Origin: Verrucomicrobiia bacterium
Lineage (GTDB): Bacteria; Verrucomicrobiota; Verrucomicrobiia; Opitutales; Opitutaceae
DNA length: 64,000 nucleotides
Direction: 5' to 3'
NCBI GenBank assembly: GCA_011525695.1
Contig: WYBX01000081.1
Location: 1-64,000 of the forward strand
Below are positions 15,848 through 24,202 of the stretch, one piece after another. Under the pieces are notes generated by a model. That model saw only the letters and a program-made list of their open reading frames with translations, was not told where the DNA came from and ran no database searches. The position numbers were made by a program, and so were the translations under genes. The stretch's first letter is position 1; each line of letters begins with the position of its first letter.

Positions 15848-17249
15848 CTCCGCCCATCTCTCGAGCCACGCAAGCTTCGCCGGGCTGCCGCCGGCCTGGC
15901 CTCATGATGTGCTCGAGGCCAATCGCGCCGCCGCCACCACCCGCACCCTCGTCGTCCTCGACGACGATCCCACCGGCACGCAGACGGTGCGCGACATTGC
16001 CGTCATCACGGTCTGGGACTTCGCGACGCTTCGGGCCGAACTCTCTGCCGCGCCACGCTGTTTCTATATCCTGACCAATTCCCGCAGCCTGACCCCCTCG
16101 GCATCGCGTTCACTCCACCTGGAACTCGCCGAGAATCTGCGCGCGGCAGCGGCCGAGGCGCGCCGGCCTGTCGTCATCGCCAGCCGCAGCGACTCGACGC
16201 TGCGCGGTCACTATCCCCTCGAGACCGACACGTTGGGCGAGGTCCTCGGTCCGTTCGACGCCACCTTGCTCATGCCTTACTTCGAGGCCGGCGGTCGCTA
16301 CACGATTGATGACACCCACTATGTGGCCACGGGCGACCGGCTCGTGCCCGCGGCCGAGACGGCATTCGCACGCGATGCCGCCTTTGGCTATCGTCACTCC
16401 CATCTGCCTTCGTGGGTGGAGGAAAAGTCCGCCTGCCAAACCCGGGCCGCCGATGTGGCAACGGTTTCCCTCGACCTGATCCGGCGCGGCGGACCTGACG
16501 CCGTCGCGGAAAGACTTCGCGCCCTGCCGCGCGGCGCCGTCTGCGTCGTGAATGCCGCCGCCCCAGGCGACATCGAGGTCGTCGCCGCGGCCACGCTCGC
16601 CGCCGAACAACGCGGCTCGCGTTTCATCTACCGGACTGCCGCCAGTTTTGTCGCCGCCCGTCTCGGCCAGTCGCCTCATGGTATTCTATCTCCGGATGCG
16701 TACCGCAGTCGGAGTCCGCATGGCGGCCTGACGATTGTCGGTTCCTATGTGCCAAAGACCACCGCCCAACTCACCCGGCTCCTCGCTGCCCCGGACCTCG
16801 CGGCCATCGAGCTGCACGTCACGGATCTTCTGCAGCCCGGCCGCCGCGACACCGCTGTGGCCAGCGCCATCGCGAGGGTCAATTCCGCTCTCGGCGCCGG
16901 ACGGGACACCGTCGTGTTCACGAGCCGTGAACTCATCACTTCACCGGACGCAGCCGCCAGTCTGGAAATCGGACGCCGCATTTCAGATGCGCTCATCGCG
17001 GTTGTGCAGGGGCTGGCCCTCACGCCGCGCTATCTCATCGCCAAGGGGGGAATCACCTCGAGCAACACCGCCACCCGCGGACTCGGCGTCCGCCGCGCGA
17101 TTATCCTCGGCCAGGCACTTCCGGGTGTTCCCGTGTGGCGCCTCGGCCCCGAAGCCCGATTCCCGAACCTCGGTTATGTCGTCTTTCCGGGCAATGTCGG
17201 TACCGATACGGCGCTATCCGATCTCCTGCGACAACTTCGCACGGGATGA
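15840..17249 (+). CDS. Four-carbon acid sugar kinase family protein (OtnK/DtnK-like)
   Basis: A 469-residue ATP-dependent kinase of the former DUF1537 family, whose members phosphorylate threonate, erythronate or 3-oxo-tetronate. The N-terminal domain opens LVVLDDDPTGTQTVRDI and contains ILTNSRSLTPS and SRSDSTLRGHYPLE. The C-terminal nucleotide-binding domain has AKGGITSSNTATRGLGVRRA and VVFPGNVGTDTALSDLL. GTG at 15840 is used; it overlaps the VOC gene by eight bases, which suggests coupling. It is the last gene of the operon. The usual partners of this kinase are PdxA2 or an OtnI/OtnC set; here a LeuB-fold dehydrogenase at the operon start may fill that role. Confidence 0.9.
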   Translation: MADSAHLSSHASFAGLPPAWPHDVLEANRAAATTRTLVVLDDDPTGTQTVRDIAVITVWDFATLRAELSAAPRCFYILTNSRSLTPSASRSLHLELAENLRAAAAEARRPVVIASRSDSTLRGHYPLETDTLGEVLGPFDATLLMPYFEAGGRYTIDDTHYVATGDRLVPAAETAFARDAAFGYRHSHLPSWVEEKSACQTRAADVATVSLDLIRRGGPDAVAERLRALPRGAVCVVNAAAPGDIEVVAAATLAAEQRGSRFIYRTAASFVAARLGQSPHGILSPDAYRSRSPHGGLTIVGSYVPKTTAQLTRLLAAPDLAAIELHVTDLLQPGRRDTAVASAIARVNSALGAGRDTVVFTSRELITSPDAAASLEIGRRISDALIAVVQGLALTPRYLIAKGGITSSNTATRGLGVRRAIILGQALPGVPVWRLGPEARFPNLGYVVFPGNVGTDTALSDLLRQLRTG

Positions 17250-17315
17250 CATCGGCCGGCGCCACTTCACGTGATTTGAACCTGATCCCTTCGCTCAATA
17301 ACCGCTCATGATATG

Positions 17316-18934
17316 TCAATCGCATGATGCCCGACAAATTTCTGTAGCATAATGAATCGCTGCCCCAAGCGGCCCCCTTTGGCCTTTGAACTCGAATGCC
17401 CCTATATCGGGCTTTACACCTTCATAGACAAGCGCCACACCCTGCCCCTTGTTCCATGCAAGGTTCTTATCAACGGTAATCGTATTGGTGTCATAGTCGA
17501 TAGCCAGGACTCTTGCGCATTGTGCCCGTCCTTCCATTTGGATCATGTCACCCTTTACCCCGAGCTTCTGCATGCCCCAGCCATCCATGAAGTAGCCGGC
17601 ATTCCGGACCGTGATGCGATGGCCATTTCCTGAACTCGTCGTCTGCGTCAGCCAGGCGCCACTATCAATACATTGACTGCGGGGCTGCAGGTTGAAATCA
17701 GGGTAGCCCTGGTTGCCTACATTTAATTCGGATACGCGTGCGTCCAGCCAGAACGGATCGCCTGCATCCTCCCAATTGCCCTCGATTGTCGCGTCCTGAA
17801 CATCACCAGCTATGATTATCGGGGTACCGTTGATTTTATAAAAGATGTTATTTTTTATATGAACAAGAGCGATTCCATTTCTGCGCCCCTCCACCGTCAA
17901 TCCCGACTGCAAGCCAGTTCCAGCAGGAGGTAATCCGGTGTAAAAGAATTATTATGGTATATGTAATTATTGTCACTGTCAGGACCGGGGTGAATGCTGT
18001 TGGTCACGATATGTATTCCCGCTCCTTCGATATGATAAAACATATTTCCATGATAGATGCAATCCCGGTTGAGATGCTGAATGGCTTTTGTATTGTCTGC
18101 TGCATCGTTCCCCGTGGCTGAAAAGCAAAACCTGTTGCCTTCGATCAAATTGCGATAGCCATGCCCTTCACCCGAACCCGAATTCCTAAAGGCAAAAATC
18201 CTGTTCCCATGGTATTCCCCATTTTCATCAGGAGCCCACGGCTCGTTGTGCAAATAGTTGTTCCGAAGTATCGTATGGTGGCCATCCATTACAACAACAT
18301 TATGTCCACCCCAATATAGATGATTGTTTTCCACAAGGTTGTGGTGCGATGCTTCGTCATTGTGGGAGCCGATATAAAGCATATCCCCTCTGTCCTGACC
18401 GCCCGAATATTCGCCGTAACCTGAAATGATGCAATTGTGTATCCAGTTGTAGGAGGCGCCAGGACCAACCTGAAATCCCTTCGCTCGATCGTATGGAGAA
18501 CGCATGTCCATAAACGTGCAGAACTCGATCGTATTATGGCCGCCATCGTGCATGGTAAGAAAATAGTCGCAATTTCTCACGTTAATTCCATGAACTACAA
18601 TATGTGAGATGCCTGGAAGGAGAATGGGGTCGTTGGACTCCGAGATTGTCACCGTCTGACCGTTGTACCTTCGGTACGTGATTGGGTTGCCCGCCGCGCC
18701 GCTTCTTCCTGGCCTAATCTGCCCGCCCTTGTAGGTCCCACCCAACATATAAACGATATCCCCGGCCACTACATTGTCATTGGCGGTGGCAAGGCCGCAG
18801 GGCGAATCGATGTCTGTGCTCTCATTCCATGATGCAGTGCCGTCCGGAGAAACATAATGGTCCTTGGCCAATGTTGTTTTTCCAAGCAGGAGAATGAACA
18901 GAAGAAGAAGCGCGCTATATTTGTTTGGATGCAT
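17316..18934 (-). pseudogene. Exported right-handed beta-helix protein, frameshifted
   Basis: The first part (start 18934) has a clear signal peptide (MHPNKYSALLLLFILLLGKT) followed by YVSPDGTASW and many parallel beta-helix turns such as HNLVENNHLYWGGHNVV and HTILRNNYLHNEPW, typical of polysaccharide lyases and related surface proteins. After YIYHNNSF the frame runs to a stop at 17897. The beta-helix continues in the next frame (FYTGLPPAGTGLQSGLTVEG, then KNNIFYKINGTPI) to 17316. The break lies at a run of four A (plus strand 17942-17945), and one more base would restore about 540 residues. The region is far more AT-rich than its surroundings, suggesting recent transfer. Substrate unknown. 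Confidence 0.8.
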
Positions 18935-19404
18935 GGATCATCGGCAACTTTCCCGGTACTTGAAACTTTATAACCTCGACTGTCTGCTCACCGTCTTAAC
19001 CAAAGATTACGCCACAGAACTTTTTTGCTTATGAAAGCCATCAAACTTCACCTGCTCCTTACGTGATTTAGCCATTCTCCACAATGTGATTCATCAGGGC
19101 GGGGCGACATGGCGCGCCGCGGATTTCCAGTGGGCCGCGCAAGGGATGACCAGACAATTTAGAGCACTCCAGTGTCTTGTGCTAGCTTCGTGGACGAGAA
19201 TGGCACTTGCGACTAACGTGTCTGCCGCCTGTCGTAATCGTCGCGGCTGCGCACTTCGGCATTCACCGGCAAAGGGGAATCGTCGCCGCACAATCTTCCG
19301 CTGCTCGCGCCGACGGTGTGATCCGAAATGCAGGCCGTGACTCAGCGTCCTTCGGACAATTTTCAGGTGGCATCAGAAGCATCGAAGCAACAACCTTCGT
19401 CAGA
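18935..19404. other. Divergent intergenic region
   Basis: 470 bp between the beta-helix gene and regulator B. The first 150 bp are AT-rich like the beta-helix gene, and the remainder is GC-rich like the chromosome, so a transfer boundary probably lies near 19080. Open frames here lack protein character. A frame continuous with the regulator reaches back to 19207 but is not believed to be translated. Confidence 0.45.
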
Positions 19405-20571
19405 ATGGCTAAACGCCAGAAAGTCGCTCTGCTCATTGAGACCTCCAACTCGTACGCGCGGGAGCTGCTGCACGGGGTACGAGCGTGGCTCCGCGAGCAC
19501 CCCACGTGGGCGATTCGCCTCTCTGAACATGCCCGCGGCGCGGGGGTGCCGCCGTGGCTGCGTCATTGGAGCGGTGACGGTATTATCGCCAGGGTCGACA
19601 ACCTCCGTATTGCCGCCGCGCTGCGGGCAACCGGATTGCCCGTCGTGGATGTTTCTGCTGCTCTGGCAAAGCCGGTCTTTCCCCAAATCGTGACTGACAG
19701 CAGGGCCGCTACCCACCTGGCGGCCGAGCATCTGCGAGAACGAGGATTCCGGCATTTTGGCTACTGTGGAGACGAACAGTTCTATTGGTCAGGCCGGCGG
19801 CGACGCTATTTCGCAGAGCACGTGCGCCAAATGAACGGTACAATCTCGTTCTTCGCGCAACCCAAGCTGCAGTCCGAACTTTACAATGCCGACGATGAAC
19901 TTGCCGCCATTGGCAGGTGGTTAAAATCGCTGCCGAAGCCGGCCGGAGTTTTGGCCTGTTACGATGTACGTGGGCGGCAGGTGCTCGAGGCATGCCAAGA
20001 GGCGGATATTGCGGTACCGGATGAAGTCGCTGTCATCGGGATTCATAACGACGACGTACTATGTGACCTGTGCGACCCCCCTCTTTCGAGCGTTATCCCT
20101 GACGCCCGGCGCGCCGGATACGAAGCGGCGTTGCTGCTGTCGCGTTTAATGGCTGGGAGCAGAGTGCCTGTGGACACGCGGCTGGTGGAGCCTGTTGGGG
20201 TGGAGTCGCGACAATCGACCGACGTTCTGGCCGTGGCGGATTCAAAGCTCGCGGCCGCTGTGCGTTTTATTCGCGATCACGCAGGGGAGTCCATAGGCGT
20301 GAAAGATGTGCTGAGAGCCATGCCGATGTCCCGAACACTGCTCATGCAGAAATTCAAGCGGCACCTGGGGCGAACGCCCTTAAAATACATCAATTCACTC
20401 CGCATCGAACGCGTGAAGGCCCTGCTTGCCACGACGGACCTTTCCGTAAGCGCCATAGCCGAACGTTCCGGTTTCGAACATATAGAATATCTCAGCGTGT
20501 ACTTTCGCCGGTCGACGGGTTTATCACCGAGCGACTACCGCAGGCAGCATCGGGCGGGACGCCGGGATTGA
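19405..20571 (+). CDS. XylR-like (LacI-type sensor plus AraC HTH) transcriptional regulator B
   Basis: A 388-residue paralogue of regulator A with the same architecture. It opens MAKRQKVALLIETSNSYARE, has the ligand-domain block GIHNDDVLCDLCDPPLSSVI, and ends with the two AraC motifs LLMQKFKRHLGRTPLKYINS and VSAIAERSGFEHIEYLSVYF. ATG at 19405 is preferred because relatives begin only a few residues before VALLIET. No obvious target operon starts directly beside it on the divergent side except the broken beta-helix gene, which it may once have controlled. Confidence 0.92.
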   Translation: MAKRQKVALLIETSNSYARELLHGVRAWLREHPTWAIRLSEHARGAGVPPWLRHWSGDGIIARVDNLRIAAALRATGLPVVDVSAALAKPVFPQIVTDSRAATHLAAEHLRERGFRHFGYCGDEQFYWSGRRRRYFAEHVRQMNGTISFFAQPKLQSELYNADDELAAIGRWLKSLPKPAGVLACYDVRGRQVLEACQEADIAVPDEVAVIGIHNDDVLCDLCDPPLSSVIPDARRAGYEAALLLSRLMAGSRVPVDTRLVEPVGVESRQSTDVLAVADSKLAAAVRFIRDHAGESIGVKDVLRAMPMSRTLLMQKFKRHLGRTPLKYINSLRIERVKALLATTDLSVSAIAERSGFEHIEYLSVYFRRSTGLSPSDYRRQHRAGRRD

Positions 20572-20583
20572 TTACCGCTGCTC

Positions 20584-20899
20584 TTGGGGGTGGGTCGGAT
20601 TTCAGGCCTCGGCCTGACGATTCTGGGCGTCCTGTTTGCCCTCGTGTTGGACCAGGTGTTGCAGGCCTTCCTCTTCACCTACCGACTCGGAGGGTTTGCC
20701 GGACTGTGCGGCCAAGCCGCCAGCGTCCGAGCGCGGCCAGGACTTGATCTTTTTGGATCTGCCGGGATGGCTGCGCCAGGAACGCTGGATTGGGTTCTGG
20801 TCGCGCTACCGCGAGGATCTGGTTGGGTTCGGGCTGGCCTGGCTCACCGTCGGGCTGCTCCTCGGCCTGGCCTGGGGACTCATGCAGCTGGGACGTTAA
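20584..20899 (+). pseudogene. Possible small membrane protein with a frameshift
   Basis: Two overlapping frames each look like half of a small membrane protein. From 20584 (TTG) the frame gives ISGLGLTILGVLFALVLDQV plus LQAFLFTYRLGGFAGL. From about 20700 the next frame gives LPGWLRQERWIGFWSRYRED plus LVGFGLAWLTVGLLLGLAWG and ends at 20899. Joined by a one-base shift near 20705-20715 they make about 105 residues with two membrane helices. It directly follows regulator B, and its 3' end overlaps the URO-D gene on the other strand by 20 bp. No family is recognised. Confidence 0.35.
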
Positions 20900-21998
20900 G
20901 GCCGGATACAAGCTGCGCGAGTTCGTCCGCCTCGGCGGGCGTCAGCCGATCCTCGACGAAAATCGCCGTGGCGCGCTTATCGAGGCGGCGCGCGAGTTCC
21001 GCCACCTCATCCTTTGGTGTAATCACGAGCACCGGCTTGCCGGCGGCCTGCAGGGTGCGCAGAAGATCGAGTTGTGCCAGCGCCGATGGGTTCCCGGCTC
21101 CCGGCGTGTATTGCACCGCCGCGATGCAAGGTTCGGCTGCCAGCGCCGGCGCATGGCGGGCAGCCTGCGGGCCATCGAGATGAAAGAGCAGCCGGCCTGC
21201 GATTCCGGCCTGCCGCCGAAGCGAGGGCAGGCAAAACTCGCCGAAGTCGTCGGCTCCAATCAACGCGCTGAAGTCACAGGTGGGTATCGTGAAAGGCCGT
21301 TCCGACCAGCAAGCCAGCCACTGCGTGATGCCCGCCCCGCGGCTCAGGACCGCATCCACCATCTGACCGTAAATCGGCTCCCAAGCATCCATGACCCGCA
21401 TCGCCGCCACCTTCACGGCTTCCCGATGGTCGAACAAATCCAGGCACATTCGATCCGGCCCCCGCAGATTGACGAGCGTGTCGCGGGCGCCCGTCAAGTC
21501 GGGTGTGCAGACCACATAGCGTCCGCGGGCGTCGCCGGCCAGGAGCGCCAGCAGTCTCATGGCGCACCGGAACCACGGACTTTCCGGATCGAACGCAAGA
21601 TCGGGCGGGTCGTCCCAATCCATGATGATCGGTTCCTGCCATGACATTTGCTCGGTTTCCGAGAGCTGGAGCGGCGCCCCGAGAAACGCCGCGATCGAAA
21701 CCGGCCCGATATCGGCACGGATGCGCGGCAGCGTGTCGGCGACGAAGTGCGTGTGCTCGAGTTGGAGGCGTTGGGCTGCGAGCCATTGTTCCGGCTGGTC
21801 GATCAGGTGAAACGCCTTGCCGCGGTAGATGTCGGTCCGGGTCGGGGCAGCCGCGATCAGCAGGGGCCGTTCGGCGGAGAAATTCCACCACCGTTCCCAG
21901 CGTGCCGCGATCTCCGGGAAATGCGGACAGAACTCCAACGCTTCAGTGCCCCGCGCACGGAGTTGCCCGGTCCAGACGGCATGGCGTGACGGGCTCAT
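20880..21998 (-). CDS. Uroporphyrinogen decarboxylase (URO-D)-fold protein
   Basis: A 372-residue protein with the general layout of the URO-D/cobalamin methyltransferase superfamily rather than a haem-pathway enzyme. Segments supporting this are DTLPRIRADIGPVSIAAFLG, TPDLTGARDTLVNLRG, the LLFHLDGPQAARHAPAL strand (a metal-site region in corrinoid methyltransferases) and AAVQYTPGAGNPSALAQLDL. Members near carbohydrate loci in Verrucomicrobia and Planctomycetes have no assigned reaction. It stands between a small membrane remnant and a hairpin-rich intergenic region carrying the 67-bp shared element, which lies upstream of its start. No signal peptide. Confidence 0.75.
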   Translation of the reverse strand: MSPSRHAVWTGQLRARGTEALEFCPHFPEIAARWERWWNFSAERPLLIAAAPTRTDIYRGKAFHLIDQPEQWLAAQRLQLEHTHFVADTLPRIRADIGPVSIAAFLGAPLQLSETEQMSWQEPIIMDWDDPPDLAFDPESPWFRCAMRLLALLAGDARGRYVVCTPDLTGARDTLVNLRGPDRMCLDLFDHREAVKVAAMRVMDAWEPIYGQMVDAVLSRGAGITQWLACWSERPFTIPTCDFSALIGADDFGEFCLPSLRRQAGIAGRLLFHLDGPQAARHAPALAAEPCIAAVQYTPGAGNPSALAQLDLLRTLQAAGKPVLVITPKDEVAELARRLDKRATAIFVEDRLTPAEADELAQLVSGLNVPAA

Positions 21999-22013
21999 GC
22001 CTTCAGGCTACGT

Positions 22014-22031
22014 CCGGCGGGATCCCGCCGG
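22014..22031. promoter_or_regulatory. 18-bp perfect palindrome upstream of the URO-D-fold gene
   Basis: CCGGCGGGATCCCGCCGG reads identically on both strands and lies 16 bp upstream of the start codon of the URO-D-fold gene. It could be an operator or an mRNA hairpin in the 5' leader. The left twelve bases recur at 47986-47997 in the gap upstream of the TonB receptor, inside a shorter palindrome. Confidence 0.4.
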
Positions 22032-22153
22032 CAACGGCACCGCCACTGAGCTGGATAGCGCGACTCCCGGCCATCATGAGCCTTCGTGCATATTTCGCGT
22101 TTCGTATTCATACCCCTGCGACAGCAGAATAAAAAAGAAGCCCGCTGGTGCAT

Positions 22154-22220
22154 TCTAGCAGATAAAAGGTAACGTGGCCATGAGCTCCAATACATCTCTT
22201 CTTTGATTTTCCACACTCCG
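22154..22220 (-). promoter_or_regulatory. 67-bp conserved intergenic element, copy 1
   Basis: By hand about 53 of 67 bases match 56225-56291 without gaps. The best kept blocks (plus strand) are GTGGCCATGAG and TCTTCTTTGATTTTC followed by ACACTCCG. Both copies lie upstream of a minus-strand gene in the same orientation: 155 bp before the URO-D-fold gene here, and 33 bp before regulator C at the other copy. A shared promoter/operator, or a small RNA gene, are the main options. Confidence 0.5.
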
Positions 22221-22320
22221 TAGCGAGCGAGAAATTCCGGTGCTTGTGGCTTCTCCGGATTGTAGATGTCACTTGGGGACCTCGTTTACGCGAACTCCAT
22301 TTGGACATAGTGGGACGTGA

Positions 22321-22339
22321 GATAGCCGGTGAGGCTATC
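22321..22339. repeat. Perfect hairpin GATAGCC-GGTGA-GGCTATC
   Basis: Seven-pair perfect stem with a five-base loop in the gap upstream of the URO-D-fold gene. It is the first of three perfect hairpins in 190 bp. No poly-T follows on either strand. Could be part of a structured transcript. Confidence 0.4.
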
Positions 22340-22437
22340 CTCGCCCCTTGTTTCGCGCCGTGTCGTCCTCGCTGGAACTCTTGGCTTTAATTATTACACG
22401 AAGATCCATCTCAGTCGGCACAAACAAGTCAAAACTT

Positions 22438-22459
22438 GAGCGAATCGCCCGATTCGCTC
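22438..22459 (-). terminator. Perfect 10-bp hairpin downstream of exported Gfo/Idh gene
   Basis: GAGCGAATCG at 22438-22447, a CC spacer, and CGATTCGCTC at 22450-22459. On the minus strand it lies 97 bp past the stop of the exported Gfo/Idh gene and is followed by AAGTTTTGACTTGTTTG, which is moderately T-rich. Together with the hairpin at 22488-22509 it is a likely termination region. Confidence 0.5.
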
Positions 22460-22487
22460 GGCTCGCTTCGCTTTTCGGCAGGTGATT

Positions 22488-22509
22488 GTGCCCCGGGGTA
22501 ACGGGGCAC
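22488..22509 (-). terminator. Perfect 8-bp GC hairpin downstream of exported Gfo/Idh gene
   Basis: GTGCCCCG at 22488-22495 and CGGGGCAC at 22502-22509 with a six-base loop, 47 bp past the stop of the minus-strand gene. It is very stable but lacks an immediate T-tract, so its role as a terminator is inferred from position. Confidence 0.5.
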
Positions 22510-22555
22510 TCACATGAGAGGATTCTGGATGCAAACGGATCCGGTGGGCTGCGGG

Positions 22556-23551
22556 TCACGGTGTCCCCGAGTGCAACGCCATCACCTCGGCAATTGTCAC
22601 GGGACTTCCGCCTCGCCGCTTGCTTTCGTCAGCCGCCTCCATGAAGGCAAACAGCTCAAGTGTCTCCTCGAGCGGCAAGGGCGAAACCTTTGTGGTAAAG
22701 AAGCGCATGATCTCCCGCGCAAGCCGATCGTAGGCCCTTGACCCACGCGGCTCCGGCTCCTGATCAATCACCGCTTTAGTGCCGAAAACCGTCACGCGAT
22801 AGGGCGAAGCGGCGTTGCGAATACCGTATAGGATACCAACGCGGCCGCCCGACCAAGTCCCTGTAACGACATCCGTGTGCCCAGTCGCCGTGCGGACGAC
22901 ACTTTCACAACCCGTGCCCATCACTGTGTACAGGGCTTCCGCCGCGTGAACGCCATACCAGTAGAGATCGGGGTGGTGCTCCTCCAATGGCGCCGGCCCG
23001 GTCGACAACGCACCGCGCAACTCACCCAAGGGCGCCTGCTTCAGCTGGCCAAGTGTCTCCCGGTAACGAAGCGAGGAACTGCTGAAGAGGGGCACCTTCA
23101 TTTCCATCGCTAGTCGTATAATCTCGATCGCATCCCGCAGGCTGCCGGCAATCGGCTTGTCGATGAAGACCGGCTTTCCGTGTGGAAACACGGCCTTCGC
23201 CTGATCGAGGTGCACGCGGCCGTCGACGCTCTCAATCATAACTGCATCCGCCTCCCGTGCCAGCTCCTCGATGGTCGGCACAATTCTGACCCCGTACTCT
23301 TCCGCGATCTCCTGAGCGAAGCTATCGACACGCGTCCGGCTGGACTCGACGTCGGCGCTGCCCCCCTTGAAGGCGACAGTGACGCGCGCGCCCTTAATAT
23401 GGCCGGCGTATGTGGGATCATTGAACGTCCTGGAAAACGCCGGCACGTGGGAGGTGTCGGTGCCGATGATGCCGATGCGCAGTTCGGCGGCCGTGAGTTG
23501 GACCGCTCCCAGGAAGGATGAGAGGAGGAGGCAGAGGCGGCGTGTATTCAT
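22556..23551 (-). CDS. Exported Gfo/Idh/MocA family protein
   Basis: A 331-residue protein that begins with a clear signal peptide (MNTRRLCLLLSSFLGAVQLT, cleavage probably after TAA) followed immediately by the Rossmann strand LRIGIIGTDTSHVPAFSRTF. The catalytic-lysine region reads FIDKPIAGSLRDAIEII (DKP instead of EKP), and the C-terminal domain contains HHPDLYWYGVHAAEALYTVM. Secreted Gfo/Idh proteins carry tightly bound NAD in known glycosidase and oxidoreductase relatives and are common in Planctomycetes and Verrucomicrobia. It may act on sugars in the periplasm. No operon partner is adjacent on the same strand. Confidence 0.88.
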   Translation of the reverse strand: MNTRRLCLLLSSFLGAVQLTAAELRIGIIGTDTSHVPAFSRTFNDPTYAGHIKGARVTVAFKGGSADVESSRTRVDSFAQEIAEEYGVRIVPTIEELAREADAVMIESVDGRVHLDQAKAVFPHGKPVFIDKPIAGSLRDAIEIIRLAMEMKVPLFSSSSLRYRETLGQLKQAPLGELRGALSTGPAPLEEHHPDLYWYGVHAAEALYTVMGTGCESVVRTATGHTDVVTGTWSGGRVGILYGIRNAASPYRVTVFGTKAVIDQEPEPRGSRAYDRLAREIMRFFTTKVSPLPLEETLELFAFMEAADESKRRGGSPVTIAEVMALHSGTP

Positions 23552-24202
23552 GCAAGGGAAGTAATCGGGAATCTTACCGGAAAGTTTGCGCAGGGACCGG
23601 CCGCCCCCCCTTTGGTTGCGGCTGGCGCGCGGGAAGCGTGCGGACCAATTCGCATCGTGTCACCGCAGAATTCAGCCAATGTCAGCCGCTTCGATTGCTG
23701 CCCTCGTTTAAACCTCATTCGAGACGGCGCCATGAAAGGACTGCTTACTCCCCTGACGTTCCTTACTGCCTGCCTTCTCCACCCGCGTTTGATTTGGACG
23801 GTGACGCCAGGCATGGACTGCAGCAGGACATAGAGGACGAACGACGTGTGGGACCACGTCTTGCATCTGATGGTGGGAACTGAAGCGCAGTCGGACCGCG
23901 GTCAACTTGCGACCGATGATGGCTCTGACCTAAATCGGTTTAGCCGCATCCTTTCGACGGTGGCCTGTGCCGGTTCGGCGCCGCAGAGGTGTCGTGCTCA
24001 CCAGTGTGTTGCTTATAGCCGAGAGTTAAAGGCTGCGCGAGGGCGGTCGTCGCGAATCACGTGAGAGCAACAAAGGTACGGGAATTTCGAACAAAACGCT
24101 GTCCGGGAACATTCAGGGTGACAAAAGTAGACTTAGACGGAGAATACCGCAGTAACGAGGCGGATATTCCCGACGCCTGTCCGCGACTATGGATGCATTC
24201 TG
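23552..24202. other. Intergenic region, possible gene debris
   Basis: 650 bp between divergent genes. A short frame at 23732-23833 starts MKGLLTPLTFLTACLLH, which resembles a signal peptide, and the neighbouring frame continues DLDGDARHGLQQDIEDERRV. This could be a decayed small secreted protein but is too weak to call. No terminator or repeat was recognised, and promoters for the flanking genes must lie here. Confidence 0.35.

Noticed and set aside
17942-17945. Programmed ribosomal frameshifting in the beta-helix gene
   Set aside because: No slippery heptamer or downstream pseudoknot was recognised, and a simple indel in a short homopolymer is the simpler explanation.
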